Positions 37,641 to 49,699 of a DNA stretch of 64,000 bases are shown one piece after another. The stretch is from contig JAREIK010000343.1 of NCBI GenBank assembly GCA_029783825.1, positions 4,794,294 through 4,858,293 on the forward strand, in the 5' to 3' direction. The DNA comes from Sapria himalayana (taxonomy: Eukaryota > Streptophyta > Magnoliopsida > Malpighiales > Rafflesiaceae). The notes below the pieces were generated by a model. It saw nothing but the letters and a program-made list of their open reading frames with translations, did no database searches and was not told where the DNA came from. The position numbers and the translations under genes are program-made. Positions within the stretch are counted from its first letter, which is position 1. Each line of letters opens with the position of its first letter.

Positions 37641-38000
37641 GTAGCCGCCAGTCGGAAATCGACAATCGCCAGGTAAAATTGTGGCACTGATTACTGATAA
37701 GTGATATTTACGGTGGTAAGTGGTCGCTCATCAGCTCAGAGATGAGTAACTTACCTCTTGGGATTAAATGATTAACCGAAGTACTTTGAATTTAAATTGC
37801 CGGCTGCCGATCGCCTTGCGCTAGTGCTCAGCGCTAAAGCTGCAGCACGAGAGAATTAGCCCGAGCTAACCCGAACCTATCTAGAGATTTGGGTTGTCAA
37901 TTTGTCATATTCTCGTTGCAAATCCAAGCTCAATAAAAAACTCAAAATATTAGATCCCGTCAAATTCGGATTAGGCACGTGACTAACAAACATCTATGCA
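37641..38000 (-). promoter_or_regulatory. Upstream region of the 5'-nucleotidase gene
   Basis: This is the interval between the start codon and the first upstream repeat. It is visibly richer in G, C and CpG (around 37790-37850) than the surrounding AT-rich repeats, as expected for a hypomethylated promoter/5' UTR. No convincing TATA box or single transcription start could be picked, so the boundaries are arbitrary. Confidence 0.4.
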
Positions 38001-38070
38001 CATGGTACGCGTGGGCATTTATGCGATTCCATACCCATAATTATACCCATCTGTGCATATGGTAATGGTA

Positions 38071-38290
38071 TGCATAAACGTGCACATAAACGTGCACACG
38101 AACACATGCATAAACGTGCACACGAACACATGCATAAACGTGCACATGAACACATGCATAAACGTCCACATGAACACATGCATAAACGTCCACATGAACA
38201 CATGCATAAACGTGCACATGAACACATGCATAAACGTGCACATGAACACATGCATAAACGTGCACATAAACATATGCATAATCATGTGTA
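38071..38290. repeat. 24-bp minisatellite (CATAAACGTGCACAYGAACACATG)
   Basis: About nine head-to-tail units with single-base variants (GTGCACACG, GTGCACATG, GTCCACATG). Because 24 is divisible by three and the unit lacks stops in most frames, five long spurious reading frames (His/Met/Lys- or Cys/Ser/Arg-rich) cross it on both strands. Confidence 0.93.
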
Positions 38291-39619
38291 TGCATGTAAT
38301 ATTAGAGGTGTCAAGTGGGCCGAGTTGCCCTGGCATTGCACGAGGCACGGCCCCATTGAGTCGTGTCTGGCCCAACACAATAAGGTTCAGAATCATGTCT
38401 GGCCTGGCACAACACGGTCCAGAATTGTGCCTGGACTTGGGTAGTGTCAACTTGAGGTATGGTTTGTGTCATGTTGAGTTAGAGGCTGTCATGCATCATG
38501 TCGAGCCAAGTATGACCCGCATGTCTCGCCCGTTGGCATGGTTTACCATATCACATACTTTAGTTTGAGAATGAGTATGTGACAACTGGCATGATAATCG
38601 TGACCTGGGACTAAATAATATGTCATGGGTCATAGAGAATTAGATATTTTTAGATATGTGACTCGCTCGCATCCAAACCCATTTTTTTAAAAAGTAAGTT
38701 TTTTTTTATTCAAATGTACCTGTGACGTCTATGTGGTGAGTTTTTTAACGAAACTCATACCACCACGTTAGCATTGCGAATTGCTCCAGTTAGGACAAAA
38801 GTCCCAACAGCTACGCCCATGAGTGGGCATCGGGTGAATGCATGCATGTGTCTGATAGTGATAATAGTCACTATCATGTGGAGAGCATGCATCGGCATTC
38901 ATTTAAAATAAAAAGAAAATGTCAGAAGATCCTAGTCGTTGGTATTTATTTTAACAGCTTGGGACAAAAATTTGACGGCTCTCGTGTTTCTGCCCATTTA
39001 TATATAAAAAAAACAAAATATAATTTTATAATAAAAAACCATAAATATAAATTATATATTTAGAGTTTTTCATTCTTAGTTCTATATCTCTATCCTCTCT
39101 TTTGCTCTATTTTGTTGTCACTTACTCTCTTATTCTAAATTTAGAGTTTTTCTAACTAATTTTATCTCTCTTTCTTTCTGCGACTCTACCATATACAGTT
39201 GGAAATTGAAATGGAACGACGGAATTTTTTGTGTTTTTTATAATAAAACAAATCACAACTCAATACTCACAAATAGTAATTTCAGTAACAATTATGCTAA
39301 TGGCTATTGGTACTAAAATTTGGATATTTTTTTATTTATTGATAAATATTAGTTAATTATTTCTAAACATAAACTAAAAAAATTAACTAATGCTTATTAT
39401 TGAATATAATAATGATGAAATTAACATTTGTTTAGATATGAATAATAATGATAATCAAATGGAAATGTTCAAACCATAAACTTTATTTTCTTTCATGACA
39501 TCGAGCGAAACTCAAATACCTAAAAAATAAAAAACAATAATTTTAATTATTTGGAATCACTTTAAGATAATAAAAAATAAAAATTCTAGTAGTATCAATA
39601 AAGAATCAGCATAATATAT

Positions 39620-41460
39620 ATATTATCAAAAAATATGTACAAGTAGGAGTACATGTGACATGAGCTACCTAAAGAAACATGCCGATCAATACACCCAAAA
39701 ATATGGTACATTTGATCCTAGGAAAACCCAATTGAGCCTAAGTAGTTGGTTTTTTAAAGCTAGATCTAGTTTCGCTTATTTGATCCCGTTCATATACTAA
39801 AATTATTTATGGAGGTAAGACAGGATCAAACTAATTATGATCATGTATATTCTAATTAGATTTTAAGAGGATCATATGGTAGTCATTATCATGCATACTT
39901 ACTTTCAGCCTACTTATTATAGGATTTCTATGTCCACATATATGAATGACATAATAAAATATTATAAGTTAAAATAATAATTAAAAATTAATGAATTTAG
40001 AAAATATAATGGAGTAGTATCTGTGATGTCTGATATATAGACTAGTCACAATAATGCATCATTTGCATGTCTCACTGTCTACTATGTGGATTCTACATGG
40101 AAACTTAATAAAAAAATTTAGGATTTCCTAAGATTCTCCATCCTCGTGATGACCCTTCCATATATAAGTATATGGTGAGAATCTTTAAAGATATGACATT
40201 CACAATAAAATATTTAGTATCATATTTGAAAATGAATATAATAATGGAGTTGCAATTAGTATGGTTGTTAGGATTATTAGATATGAGTTATTAGATGAGA
40301 TTTAATTATATCACATTATTAACCCGATAGTACGAGTGGGAATAAATGTTGTTTCTCCCACATTAGAAAAAATTAGAAACTCACTAAAATATCTTAGGAT
40401 GACTAGTAGACAGCAAGATTTTGATAGTCTATTTTTTCATGGGTCTAAATAAGAAAAAAAATTCAAACAAATATGAGACATCATTAAAATTATATTTACC
40501 TAATATTGGAGTCATATGTTGGATACGAACACATGATATCTGACTATACTAATAGTAAGAGTGAAGAACTTATTATTGATGACTCTGACTAAGGTATACA
40601 AATTTATTTTATAAAAATTCTAATAGATTTTTTATGACATGATGATCATGTGTGTATCTATGTATACTTTCACCACTTGCATCACACTAAGGTGCATATG
40701 TAACATTAGTAGAAGCCCCGATGTTTTTGTATGTTTAGTTCCATGCATTTGCATATATCCTAAGATTATTTGAAGTATTTGCATTAGTTCCATGCATTTG
40801 TATGCATTTGCATATAAAAATTCTAATAAATTTCTTTTAAATGCATGGAAATCAAATATTTGAAGTATTGATTCATCATTCTATCTCTTTATTATCTGGC
40901 TGTCTGCATATATCCTAAGATTAAGATGGAAGGGATAGAGAATATTTTTACATGCATTTGCACGTGCATAAACTAGAAATACCAACATGAAGGTTTTATT
41001 GATGAAAAATTGACCAACTTATTTACATATTACTATACAAGATATTTTAGTAGTTATAGTTAGGCTCCAAGTATGAATATGAACACCATATTTATGGAGA
41101 TGATGACTTCTTCATTCAGTTAGTGAAGGATAAATGATAGAGTGATCCATCAAATAGAAGCGAGCTATCTCAATACTTAAATATTCATTACTACTCGATC
41201 CTATCACATAATGATAATAAGAACTTTGATATTTTATTATGATAAAAATCATATGAATCCACTTATCGCATGCTATCTAAGATGACACGAGATCTACTGA
41301 CTCCTCTTGTATCTTGCATAGTATTAGAGTTTATTTTTTCTTATTATAGTCAATATCATTTCAGATAGGAGATTAAGACTCCAGCCCGATATCATTGAGA
41401 CACTTGCATGTTTGAAGGATTGGAAAGATTTGAGGTTGGACAGGTAGTTAGAGTAGGAGT
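39620..41460 (+). pseudogene. hAT transposase pseudogene
   Basis: BED-finger remnant CTSRSTCDMSYLKKHADQY at 39640-39700. DDE domain start VMSDI-stop-TSHNNASFACLT near 40020-40075: the first catalytic Asp is kept, while the next-but-one Trp codon is TAG. C-terminal dimerisation remnants (NFDILL, KSYESTYRMLSKMTRDLLTP, IIETLACLKDWK) are at 41220-41430. Frameshifts and stops make it inactive. Confidence 0.78.
40725..40990. repeat. Local scrambled duplications inside the hAT relic
   Basis: TTCCATGCATTTGCATAT, ATATCCTAAGATTA and AAATTCTAATARATTT recur two or three times in altered order within 260 bp. In the sister relic at 31.8-32.0 kb these segments are single. Confidence 0.6.
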
Positions 41461-42170
41461 GCAAAAGTTGCTTTCAGATAATGAATCATGGGACTTGGAG
41501 GATATCAAGACCACCAATAGTGATATCATTGAATACTTACATGATGATGATAATTTGCATACAAATACCGATTAGTATTGAGATTGATTATTATTTGTTG
41601 ATGTTATATTTATTTTATGATTATAATTTTCATATGATACAATTCGCATTTGATGCTATGATTATGATTTATGATTATTTTTTTTGCTATTATTGTTAAT
41701 TATTATCTATCATTTTCATTTCATGTGTATCTCTTGGACCTTAATTGAAATAAAATTTTTATTTCATTTTTTATCGCACTTACAATTATAGTTTATGTTT
41801 ATATATTTTCTCTTATATTTATGTTTTGCTAATATTATGTATGATGTGTGTCGTACATGTAATATAATTAGTTTTTATTGTCATTATTTTTTTTATTTTA
41901 TATTTTATTTTTATGTTTCTATAGTGATTGGTAATCAGTGTGGTGGCAATGGTGGTGGCCGATAGATGGTGCTTGTTGTGGTGCTGCCCACAAAATCGAC
42001 AAATTGGCATGACCTAAGATGTCCCGACATGGTAAGCATGAGTATATGCCCGAAATTGTGTTGATCGTACCCTGTTGGGCTAGGCAAACTGGACGTTGTG
42101 CCCTGCCAGGCATGACATGACTTCCATGTCAGATCGTGCCATTTTAGGCACGACTCATTTAACACCTCTA

Positions 42171-42590
42171 TACTATATGCATAAATTGGGTATGCATAAT
42201 AAGTGTGTGCACACATATGTATAAGCATTTATCCATGCTCAAGTATGCATACAAGTTTAAGAATAAACTCATTTATGGATAAACGTATGCATACCGAGGT
42301 TATGCATAAATGTTTATGCATAAACGTATGCATGCATGAGTTTATGAACTCATTTATACATAAATATATGCATACCAAGTTTATGCATAAATGAATGCAT
42401 ATCAAGTGTATGTATAAACGTATGAATATTGAGTTTGTGCATAAACATATGCATACCAAGTTTATGCATATTGAGTTTATGCATAAATGCTTATGCATAA
42501 ACATATGCATACACGTGTTTATGAATTCGTTTATGCATAAACGTATGCATAAATGTATGCATACCAAGTTTTTGTATGCATAATGCAACA
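42171..42590. repeat. ATGCATAAACGTATGCAT minisatellite
   Basis: Irregular units of roughly 25-30 bp built on TATGCATAAACG and ATGCATACCAAGTTT, rich in the ATGCAT palindrome. Related to the 24-bp array at 38.07 kb. His/Met/Cys-rich open frames on both strands are artefacts. Confidence 0.88.
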
Positions 42591-42881
42591 ATTTATTGTA
42601 AAATCATTGTGATAATACTCGTGAAAGTGTTATTTTTATGTTTTGAATAAATTTGAGCAAGGATATACATTGTTTTAGGTCCACGAAAGGCTTTGGTCAT
42701 CTTCCATATTACCTCCACTAGCTCCATATTTGAAGATGGTGATGCTATGGTGGTTTTGCATCGTCGAGCCACTATTCACTTATATTTAAAAATAATAAAA
42801 ATGATTCATTAACACATTAAAACCAAGCATTTCAATTTATTATTAAATTAAATATGTTATTAAAGATTTATGATTTGATTA

Positions 42882-42900
42882 TGTGTGTGTGTGTGTGTGT
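42882..42900. repeat. (GT)n microsatellite
   Basis: A perfect GT run, followed by AT-rich DNA and a short CACACA patch near 42993-43008. Confidence 0.9.
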
Positions 42901-43979
42901 ATTATATATTATATATTTAATAATAATCAATTAATTTGATAAAATCAAATTATTTGATTATAATTAAACTAACTATTTCGATAATATATATAAACACACC
43001 CACACACATATATGCACATATACACAAAATAAATAAATAAATAACTTTATTACTTTTATGGCATTTAAATAAGGTTACAAAAAGAACCCAAGCTTGAAAA
43101 AATATTGTGCTTCCAATATAAATTATTTTACACAATAATTTATATTAATTATAATTTATAGTACTGTAAAGTTATAATTATATTCTCTCACTTATTCAAA
43201 ATATTGTATTCCTTTTATACTCAACACTAATTAAACTTTTAATATTAAGATTATAAATACTCAATGATTTAATCAGATCAGCGATAATCCAATCCAATCA
43301 ATTTTTAATTATTTCCTTGATACTTTCTACTTAATTTATTTGAACTGCTATATTAAAATATCTATAGAGTTTGGCAATATCAAAAATTATAAGCTTACTC
43401 AATGGGTATCATCAATCCTTTTGACATAATATGGATTCTATCAGTAATAAATATTCATCATATACTTGATAAAGTTGTTATATTCATAGAGTTCTCAAAT
43501 CTATTTCTAGACCACACTTTTCATAAATCAAAATAACTATTTGCAAATGCATGTAAATATTAATTACTTCAATAATAAGAGTAATAATATTTATAATAAC
43601 TCCGTTGTATTTTATTGTATAAGTTAATACAAAACTAATTACACCATTTTACTCCTATTCAATATGCTCAAGTGTACTAGAATTAGAAGTTAAAACTTCA
43701 TCATTCAAAGTAGTCAAGATAGACCTACTGGAATATAGTACAATAATATTATCAACATGTTATCTAATTCTATCTAGATTGTGAACAACAAACTTTTATT
43801 CCACAAGAATTAATAATTTGATCTTCTATTCATAAGTCAATCTCTATGCACCAAATCATCTACATGCATAATAAAGGATATATGCATTTTTTATATATTC
43901 AGCTAATTGTAAATTCTATTATTAATATAATAAAAAAGTGTAAATCAAAAAAATAATTATAAATAGTTTTTAGTATAAA

Positions 43980-46160
43980 TTATTTCCAACAATCTCTCAC
44001 TTTGACAAAAGCCATGATGTCATATGTCTGACTCACATCCCTTCCACATGTCTGTCAAATGATTTAGTTGGAAGGTTCTTCATAAAAGGATCTACCAAGT
44101 TATCTACCAATGCTACTTTTGTCACTATCAAGTATCTTCTTTTCATAATATATCTTATAAGATGATATTTATACTCAACATGTTTTTGTAAATATCACAA
44201 TAAAGTATAATATCAATTACATAGAATGAATGACCCCTAGATCTTTCAGAAAGTTCTGAGCCATACACTTCTTTGGCTACCTCTAAAGCTACCGTATACT
44301 CAACCTCCTTGGTAGAATTAGCAATATAGGATTTCTTTATACTTACTTAGCTTATGCATCCACTTCCCAAGGTAAACACATAACCATATTTTCTCAAATC
44401 CTCAACTAATTAAAAATCTAAGTCAATATACTATATAATCTTTTTTAGTTATTTGATAATATATTTTACTCATGTCTAGTATTCTTGTTCTGAGTTATAT
44501 TAATTTTTGCTAATTATGCCAACAACATAAAAAATATTGGGTATAGTGCAAAGTTATGCATACATGAAGCTTCTTACTATAGTTGCATAACAAATACTTT
44601 TATTTTCTCTATCTCATTAGGTAATTTGGGATATTTTTTCTTTGATAAAGCGATTTCATGTCTAATAGTAAAAAAAATTTTCTTAGAATCTTGCATACTA
44701 AATCAAGTCAATATCAAATTGATATAAACAATTAGAGACAAGCCCAACATTTTTTGTATGCGATCTCGCAAAATCTTAATCCTAATAATGTGAGCAACTT
44801 ATCCTAAGTTTGCTATATAGAATTGACTAGACAATTAAACCTTAATCATTATCAATGATCAAGATATCATCGACATACAATACTAATAATACTACATTGT
44901 TGTCACATCTTTTTATATATAGATAATATTCATCATGATATTGATCAAATTAATAAGATATGATGGCTTAATCAAAATGAGTAAAGATCTAGATGTCTAT
45001 TTTAGTCCATAAATAGACTTATTCAACTTACACAACATATGTTCTTGGCCATTTTCTATGAAATCATATGGCTACATTATATAAATATATTCTTCAAGAT
45101 ATCAATTCAAATATGCAATCTTCACATTCATTTTTAAAATCTCATAGTTATAATAAATTGTAATAGACAAGAGAATCCAAATTGATTTCATAATTGCTAC
45201 TAGTGATAATGTCTCCTCACAATAGATTCGTCCTTTCTAAGTAAAACCTTTTTAAACAAGCTTACCATTTTAAGTCTCAATGTTATAGTCTATCACTCTC
45301 TTTTTCTTATTGATCCACCTACATTTTATAGATTTTATCCATTCATATGATTTCATGAGATACTATAAATGAGATACTCCTAGAGGTGTCAAACGTGCCG
45401 GGCCGGCCCGGCCCAGCACGAGGCACGGCACGGTTCGGCCGTGCCTGGGCCGGCCCGACACGATCAAAAAACATGCCCGGGCACGGCACGTGCCCGGGCG
45501 AACAAAGCACGTGCCGTGCCTGGCACGGCACGCCGGCACGCGTGCCTGCGTCGTGAGTCGTGAGTCGCGAGTCACGACTCACGGTCACGATTCACTGAGT
45601 CGTGACTCGTGACCCAACCGGGCCCCGCCCCCGGTAAAAAGACCGCGGGTCGGGTCCAAACAGACCCGACCCGCCTGCCCTGCCTTGCCGTGCGCCCGTG
45701 CCCGAGCGGGCCGGCACGGCACGGCCTTGCCGTGCCCACGGGCCGTGCCGTACCCGGCACGGCACGGTAGCACGGCTGGGCTCGTGAAAAACGGGCCGTG
45801 CCGTGCTAGGCCGGCCCGTTTGACACCTCTAGATACTCCTCTCAGTTGTATACTTTTAGCGACACACTACAATGATATTGATCATTGTGAAACATTATGT
45901 CCATTACCTTCTAGATGTACTAACATCACGTCAATGATAAGCTCATAAGATTCAATATCAATACTATCATGAATAACTCTTTCATTATGATGAGGTAATG
46001 AGATATTAAAGATATCACCTTTCAGCATTTCTTCTATTATTGAAGAAGTGAGACTAATTTATCTCCTCTTCATATCTCTAGAATAATTCTACGTATAGAG
46101 TTATAGTTTTATGATTTTTTATATAGTCCTGTTCTAGGATTTGGATATTGGTGCTAATAA
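43980..46160 (-). mobile_element. Ty1/copia relic, antisense, split by a young hAT element
   Basis: On the minus strand from high to low coordinates, RT runs from about 45.35 to 44.80 kb, with the YVDD box (LLVLYVDDILIIDND) at 44866-44877. RNase H follows: IANSTKEVEYTVALEVAKEV around 44320-44260, then the tail DNLVDPFMKNLPTKSFDRHV and EGM near 44105-44040. The continuation beyond the insertion (45840-46160) is probably the integrase/RT linker. LTR DNA presumably lies below 43980 but was not delimited. Frameshifts and stops: dead. Confidence 0.8.
45381..45831. mobile_element. Young non-autonomous hAT element with perfect 8-bp duplication
   Basis: The ends are TAGAGGTGTCAAACGTGCC and GGCCCGTTTGACACCTCTA. 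They are flanked by identical GATACTCC (45373-45380 and 45832-45839). Extremely GC- and CpG-rich; interior with GTCGTGAGTCGCGAGTCACG palindromes and CCCCGCCCCCGGTAAAAAG. Homologous in opposite orientation to 59304-59758. Non-coding; the overlapping frames are artefacts of GC-rich sequence. Confidence 0.95.
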
Positions 46161-46600
46161 TAATATTTTAATCCTTTTGACTATAAAATAAACTACTTTT
46201 AGTTCCTAAGAGGCTAGGACTTTGAGTTCGAGTCTAAGACCAACTCGCATAGTCACACTCGTAACTCGACTCACATCCTTGGTCTCGTAATTCTAGATTA
46301 ATTATTTAAAATTTTTTACTAATTTTATATTTTAAGTTAAGATTTATAAGTAATGAGTGCGACGTTATATTATATTATTTATTAAGTTCACATAAATCAC
46401 AAAAAATATCAAACAAATATTTCAATAATTAATTATTCAGTCATCATTCAATCCAAAAATAAATAAAATAACACAAATTCACAACTCATAAACCATAACA
46501 ACATAAAATAAATATTATCAATATTTTCAATCATAATAATAACAATGAAACAAGCTAAACTACCTCAATGGCTCGATCTTAATACTAATCTATATGAGCA
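46160..46600. other. Unassigned segment with a tRNA B-box-like motif
   Basis: GAGTTCGAGTCTA at 46224-46236 resembles an RNA polymerase III B box. No proper A box or tail defines a SINE. The rest is AT-rich. Confidence 0.3.
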
Positions 46601-46619
46601 TATAATTGATCATTATTGT

Positions 46620-48450
46620 GTAAGTACCCAATGGTATCACTAGTGGTGGGTTCCACCTCTTCAAAGTTTCATGAGTAATCATCTGCCAGCAACTCCTCCG
46701 CTCTTGTTCCAGTACGATCTTGATCATGGATACCCAACCTTGAATCCTCACAATCCTTCAAGTATGCTAATCTCTCAATGATACCTAGCTTTAGTTTTGA
46801 TCTCCTATTCAAAATCATATTGACTATAATAGAAAAACTAGACTCCGATGTTATCCTTGATATCAGAGGAGTCAGAAGATTTCATGTCATCTTAGACAGC
46901 ACGGGATAGGTGGACTCATATGATTTCCACCATTATAAAATATCAATGTTTTTGTTATTGGAATATGATAGGGTTGAACAGTAATCAGTATTTAAGTATT
47001 GAGACAACTAGCTGCTATTTGATGGTCTACCCTATCATTTCCCCCTCGTTAACTGAATGAATAACTCATCATCTTCAAATAAGATATCTATGTATGTACT
47101 CGAAGCATGGCTACCACCACCACCACCACCATACATAGTATCGTAGTATGTAAATAACTTAGTCAACTTCTCGTGAATTAATGATCTCTTCAGTTTGGTG
47201 TTTTTTATTCATGCAAAAAAATATGTATGTCAAAATGTTCTTTACCCCTTCTACCTTAACCCTAGAATCAATGCAAGTAGTCAGATAATAAAGAGATGGA
47301 ATGGTGGACTAGTACTTTAAACACTTAATTTCCATCTCAATAGTCATATCACTAAATGTTATGTCATCTCTAAACATATTAAACATGCTATTAATATTGC
47401 ATATATACATGAGTGCAATACAAGTCATGGGAGTATAAACTGATGAACACATGTTCGTCATGTTATAAAAAATCTTCAAGAATTTTATAAATAAATTTTC
47501 GATATCTTCGTCAGCGTCTTCAATAATAAATTATCACTATTATAATTGACTTTGTCAGATATCACATGTTTGTATCAAACACATTACTCCAACAGTAGGC
47601 ATGTATAATTTTAATGGTGTCTGACATCCATTTGTAATTTCTTTTTCTTTAGACTCATAAACAAATAGAGACTACCAAACTCATGTTTCTACTAGAAGTC
47701 CGAAGATATTTTAGTGAGTTACATATTTTTTATAAAGTAGTGAATCAACCTTCATCCTAGCTTGTACTATGAAGTTAATGATGTGACATGCATTTAATGT
47801 GAAAAATCTTTCCTAATATTCCATCTTTAATGGTCTTAACAAACATATTAATGGCTTCTTCATTATACGATACATTATCAAATATGATACTATATAATTT
47901 ATTTTGAATATTATATACTTTAAAGATTCCTATCATACACTCATATATGGTCGGGTTATCATGAGGTTGGAGAATCTCTGAAAATCTATTATTTTTTTAT
48001 TTAGTTTCCATTTAGAATCTATATGGTGGGAGGTAAGACATGAATAAGATACATTATTGTGATTAATTTAGATATCAGATGTCATGGATACCACACCACT
48101 ATATTCTCTAAATTTATTAATTATTATTTATTTTTCTTATTTATAGTTTTTTAGTATGTCATTCCTCGATGTGGACCTAGGAAACCTATGATATATAGGC
48201 TGAATATAAGTCTGCATGATACTAACTACCCTTGGATCCTCTACAAATTTAATCGAAAGATCAATCATGATTAGTTTGGTCATGCATTCCCTTCCTAATT
48301 TATTGTTGTATATGAAGGGGGTTAACATAAAGACTAAACTAGATCCTACCTCAAAGACCCCACCGCTAAATTGGGTTTGCTTAAGATCTAATGCATTATT
48401 TTTTTGGTGCATTGTTCGGCATTCCTTTTAAGGTGCCTAATATGGGTATT
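46620..48450 (-). pseudogene. hAT transposase pseudogene, antisense
   Basis: Best preserved of the family. The frame 48412-48137 reads MTKLIMIDLSIKFVEDPRVV, then SIMQTYIQPIYHRFPRSTSR, aligning with the segment between BED finger and DDE domain in the 30.8 and 39.6-kb relics. A BED remnant (RHLKRNAEQC) lies just upstream near 48440. Further on, YYLTTCIDSRVKVEG is near 47270 and the dimerisation domain (NIDIL, KSYESTYPVLSKMT, LGIIERLAYLKDCED) is at 46950-46740. Frameshifted. No termini of the element were recognised. Confidence 0.78.
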
Positions 48451-49650
48451 TTATTATATTTGTATTGTGCTGATTCTAATATTAGTCCTTTTAATGCACT
48501 ATTAGTCCCACATGTACTAATATGAGTTAATATTTTTTTATAATATTTGCATTGTGCCGATTCTTCATTGGCACACCTAATATTTTTATTTTTATATAAT
48601 ATTAAAGTGAGTCTAAACTATTGATCTTATTATAGTTTTTTGTTTTTTAGATATTTGGGTCGAGGCCATCGGAGAAAAAAAAGTTTCATGGTCTAGACCT
48701 TTTCGTAAGTTTATCATTATCCATATTATTTATATTTATATTAATTTCATTATCGTCATTAAAATAACTATTTGACATTTTTTATTTTTATTAGTTTATT
48801 AATTATATTCTAAATTATATTTTTAAAATTAAATATTATTTTATATAAAATTATAATTAAAATAAAAATAAAAAAAAACTAAACAAAATTTAAAAAATAC
48901 CCAAAAAGTATAAAACCCTATTTACTTGACGATGTGTGATATTTGATATCCAAATTCGATGTCCAATATCAAAATCTGATGTCTGAACTAAATCCAACCT
49001 TCATAATTGTTTATCCATGAATCTGACATCATTATGCTTTTTCCATAACTCTCACATAATCAATAGGAAGACATATCTTCTAATTAATGGTAATTCAGTT
49101 AGGATTTGTATATTCATTGATTTTTCAAGCTTAAAAGCTTACTAAATTATAACATTCAAAGTATTTAAACTTAAAAAATATTTTCGCCAAACACACTAGG
49201 AGTCCTCATAGTGAAACATTAAGTGAAAATCTATTTCTTCATCGGGGAAATCACTGTACTTGAACGATAAATAAAAATTCTTATTCTTTAGTATATCATC
49301 TGTTAGTATAAATTTATTCACTAGGTGCCAACCTAAGAAAATTTTTTTTATAGGAATATATTTATGCCAAACTCATGAATGATCTGACATCAAGTCACCC
49401 CTGGTATATACAATATCCTAGGCTGACTTGAACGTAAATGCTCCATAGTTAGGTAGCCAAACTGGTTTGTTCATCAATCCTATCCTGACCTTCATTATTT
49501 GTTCCACCAGACTAGGAGGGATGACTGTTTTTGTTCCACCATATAATAGTGATGAAGCTATCCTTGATGCATTATATTTATGTTTATTTCCATTTTTATT
49601 TAGTGATAAAGTCTAGAGTTGGTTTCAATATCTATCTTAGGGCTTCATTT
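48450..49650. other. AT-rich leader of the hAT relic and unassigned DNA
   Basis: 48.45-48.95 kb probably corresponds to the 5' leader of the antisense hAT. At 48930-49010 there are short repeats of GATRTCCAATATC. 49.0-49.65 kb is unassigned. Confidence 0.35.
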
Positions 49651-49699
49651 AGAGTTAAGATGAATCAATATATATCTTAATAAAAGATTAAGATAACCC

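Larger units (their letters stand above)
38303..42170 (+). mobile_element. Near-complete hAT (Ac-like) element relic, 3.87 kb, inserted in a minisatellite
   Basis: The left end is TAGAGGTGTCAAGTGGGCC and the right end CATTTAACACCTCTA. The flanks TGTAATAT and TACTATAT match at 5 of 8. GC-rich arms lie at 38303-38560 and 41940-42170. The leader (38680-39100) has a CAACAGCTACGCCC region and TTTATATAT. Both outer flanks are ATGCATAAACG-type repeats, so the element appears to have landed in a pre-existing array. Length 3,868 bp against 3,866 bp for 29401-33266. Confidence 0.82.

Noticed and set aside
38071..38290. Regularly spaced repeats as a CRISPR array
   Set aside because: Units are contiguous 24-mers without unique spacers, in a plant-type nuclear sequence.
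38053..38568. 171-codon plus-strand ORF (and four overlapping ones) as a His/Cys-rich protein
   Set aside because: Pure translation of a 24-bp minisatellite continuing into a hAT terminus; no start context, conservation or domain.
45343..45773. GC-rich ORFs of 62-87 codons on both strands
   Set aside because: They lie entirely inside a 451-bp hAT element with inverted ends; the palindromic GC-rich sequence lacks AT-rich stops in every frame.
46224..46236. tRNA or SINE promoter
   Set aside because: Only a B-box-like GAGTTCGAGTCTA; no A box, cloverleaf or target duplication found.
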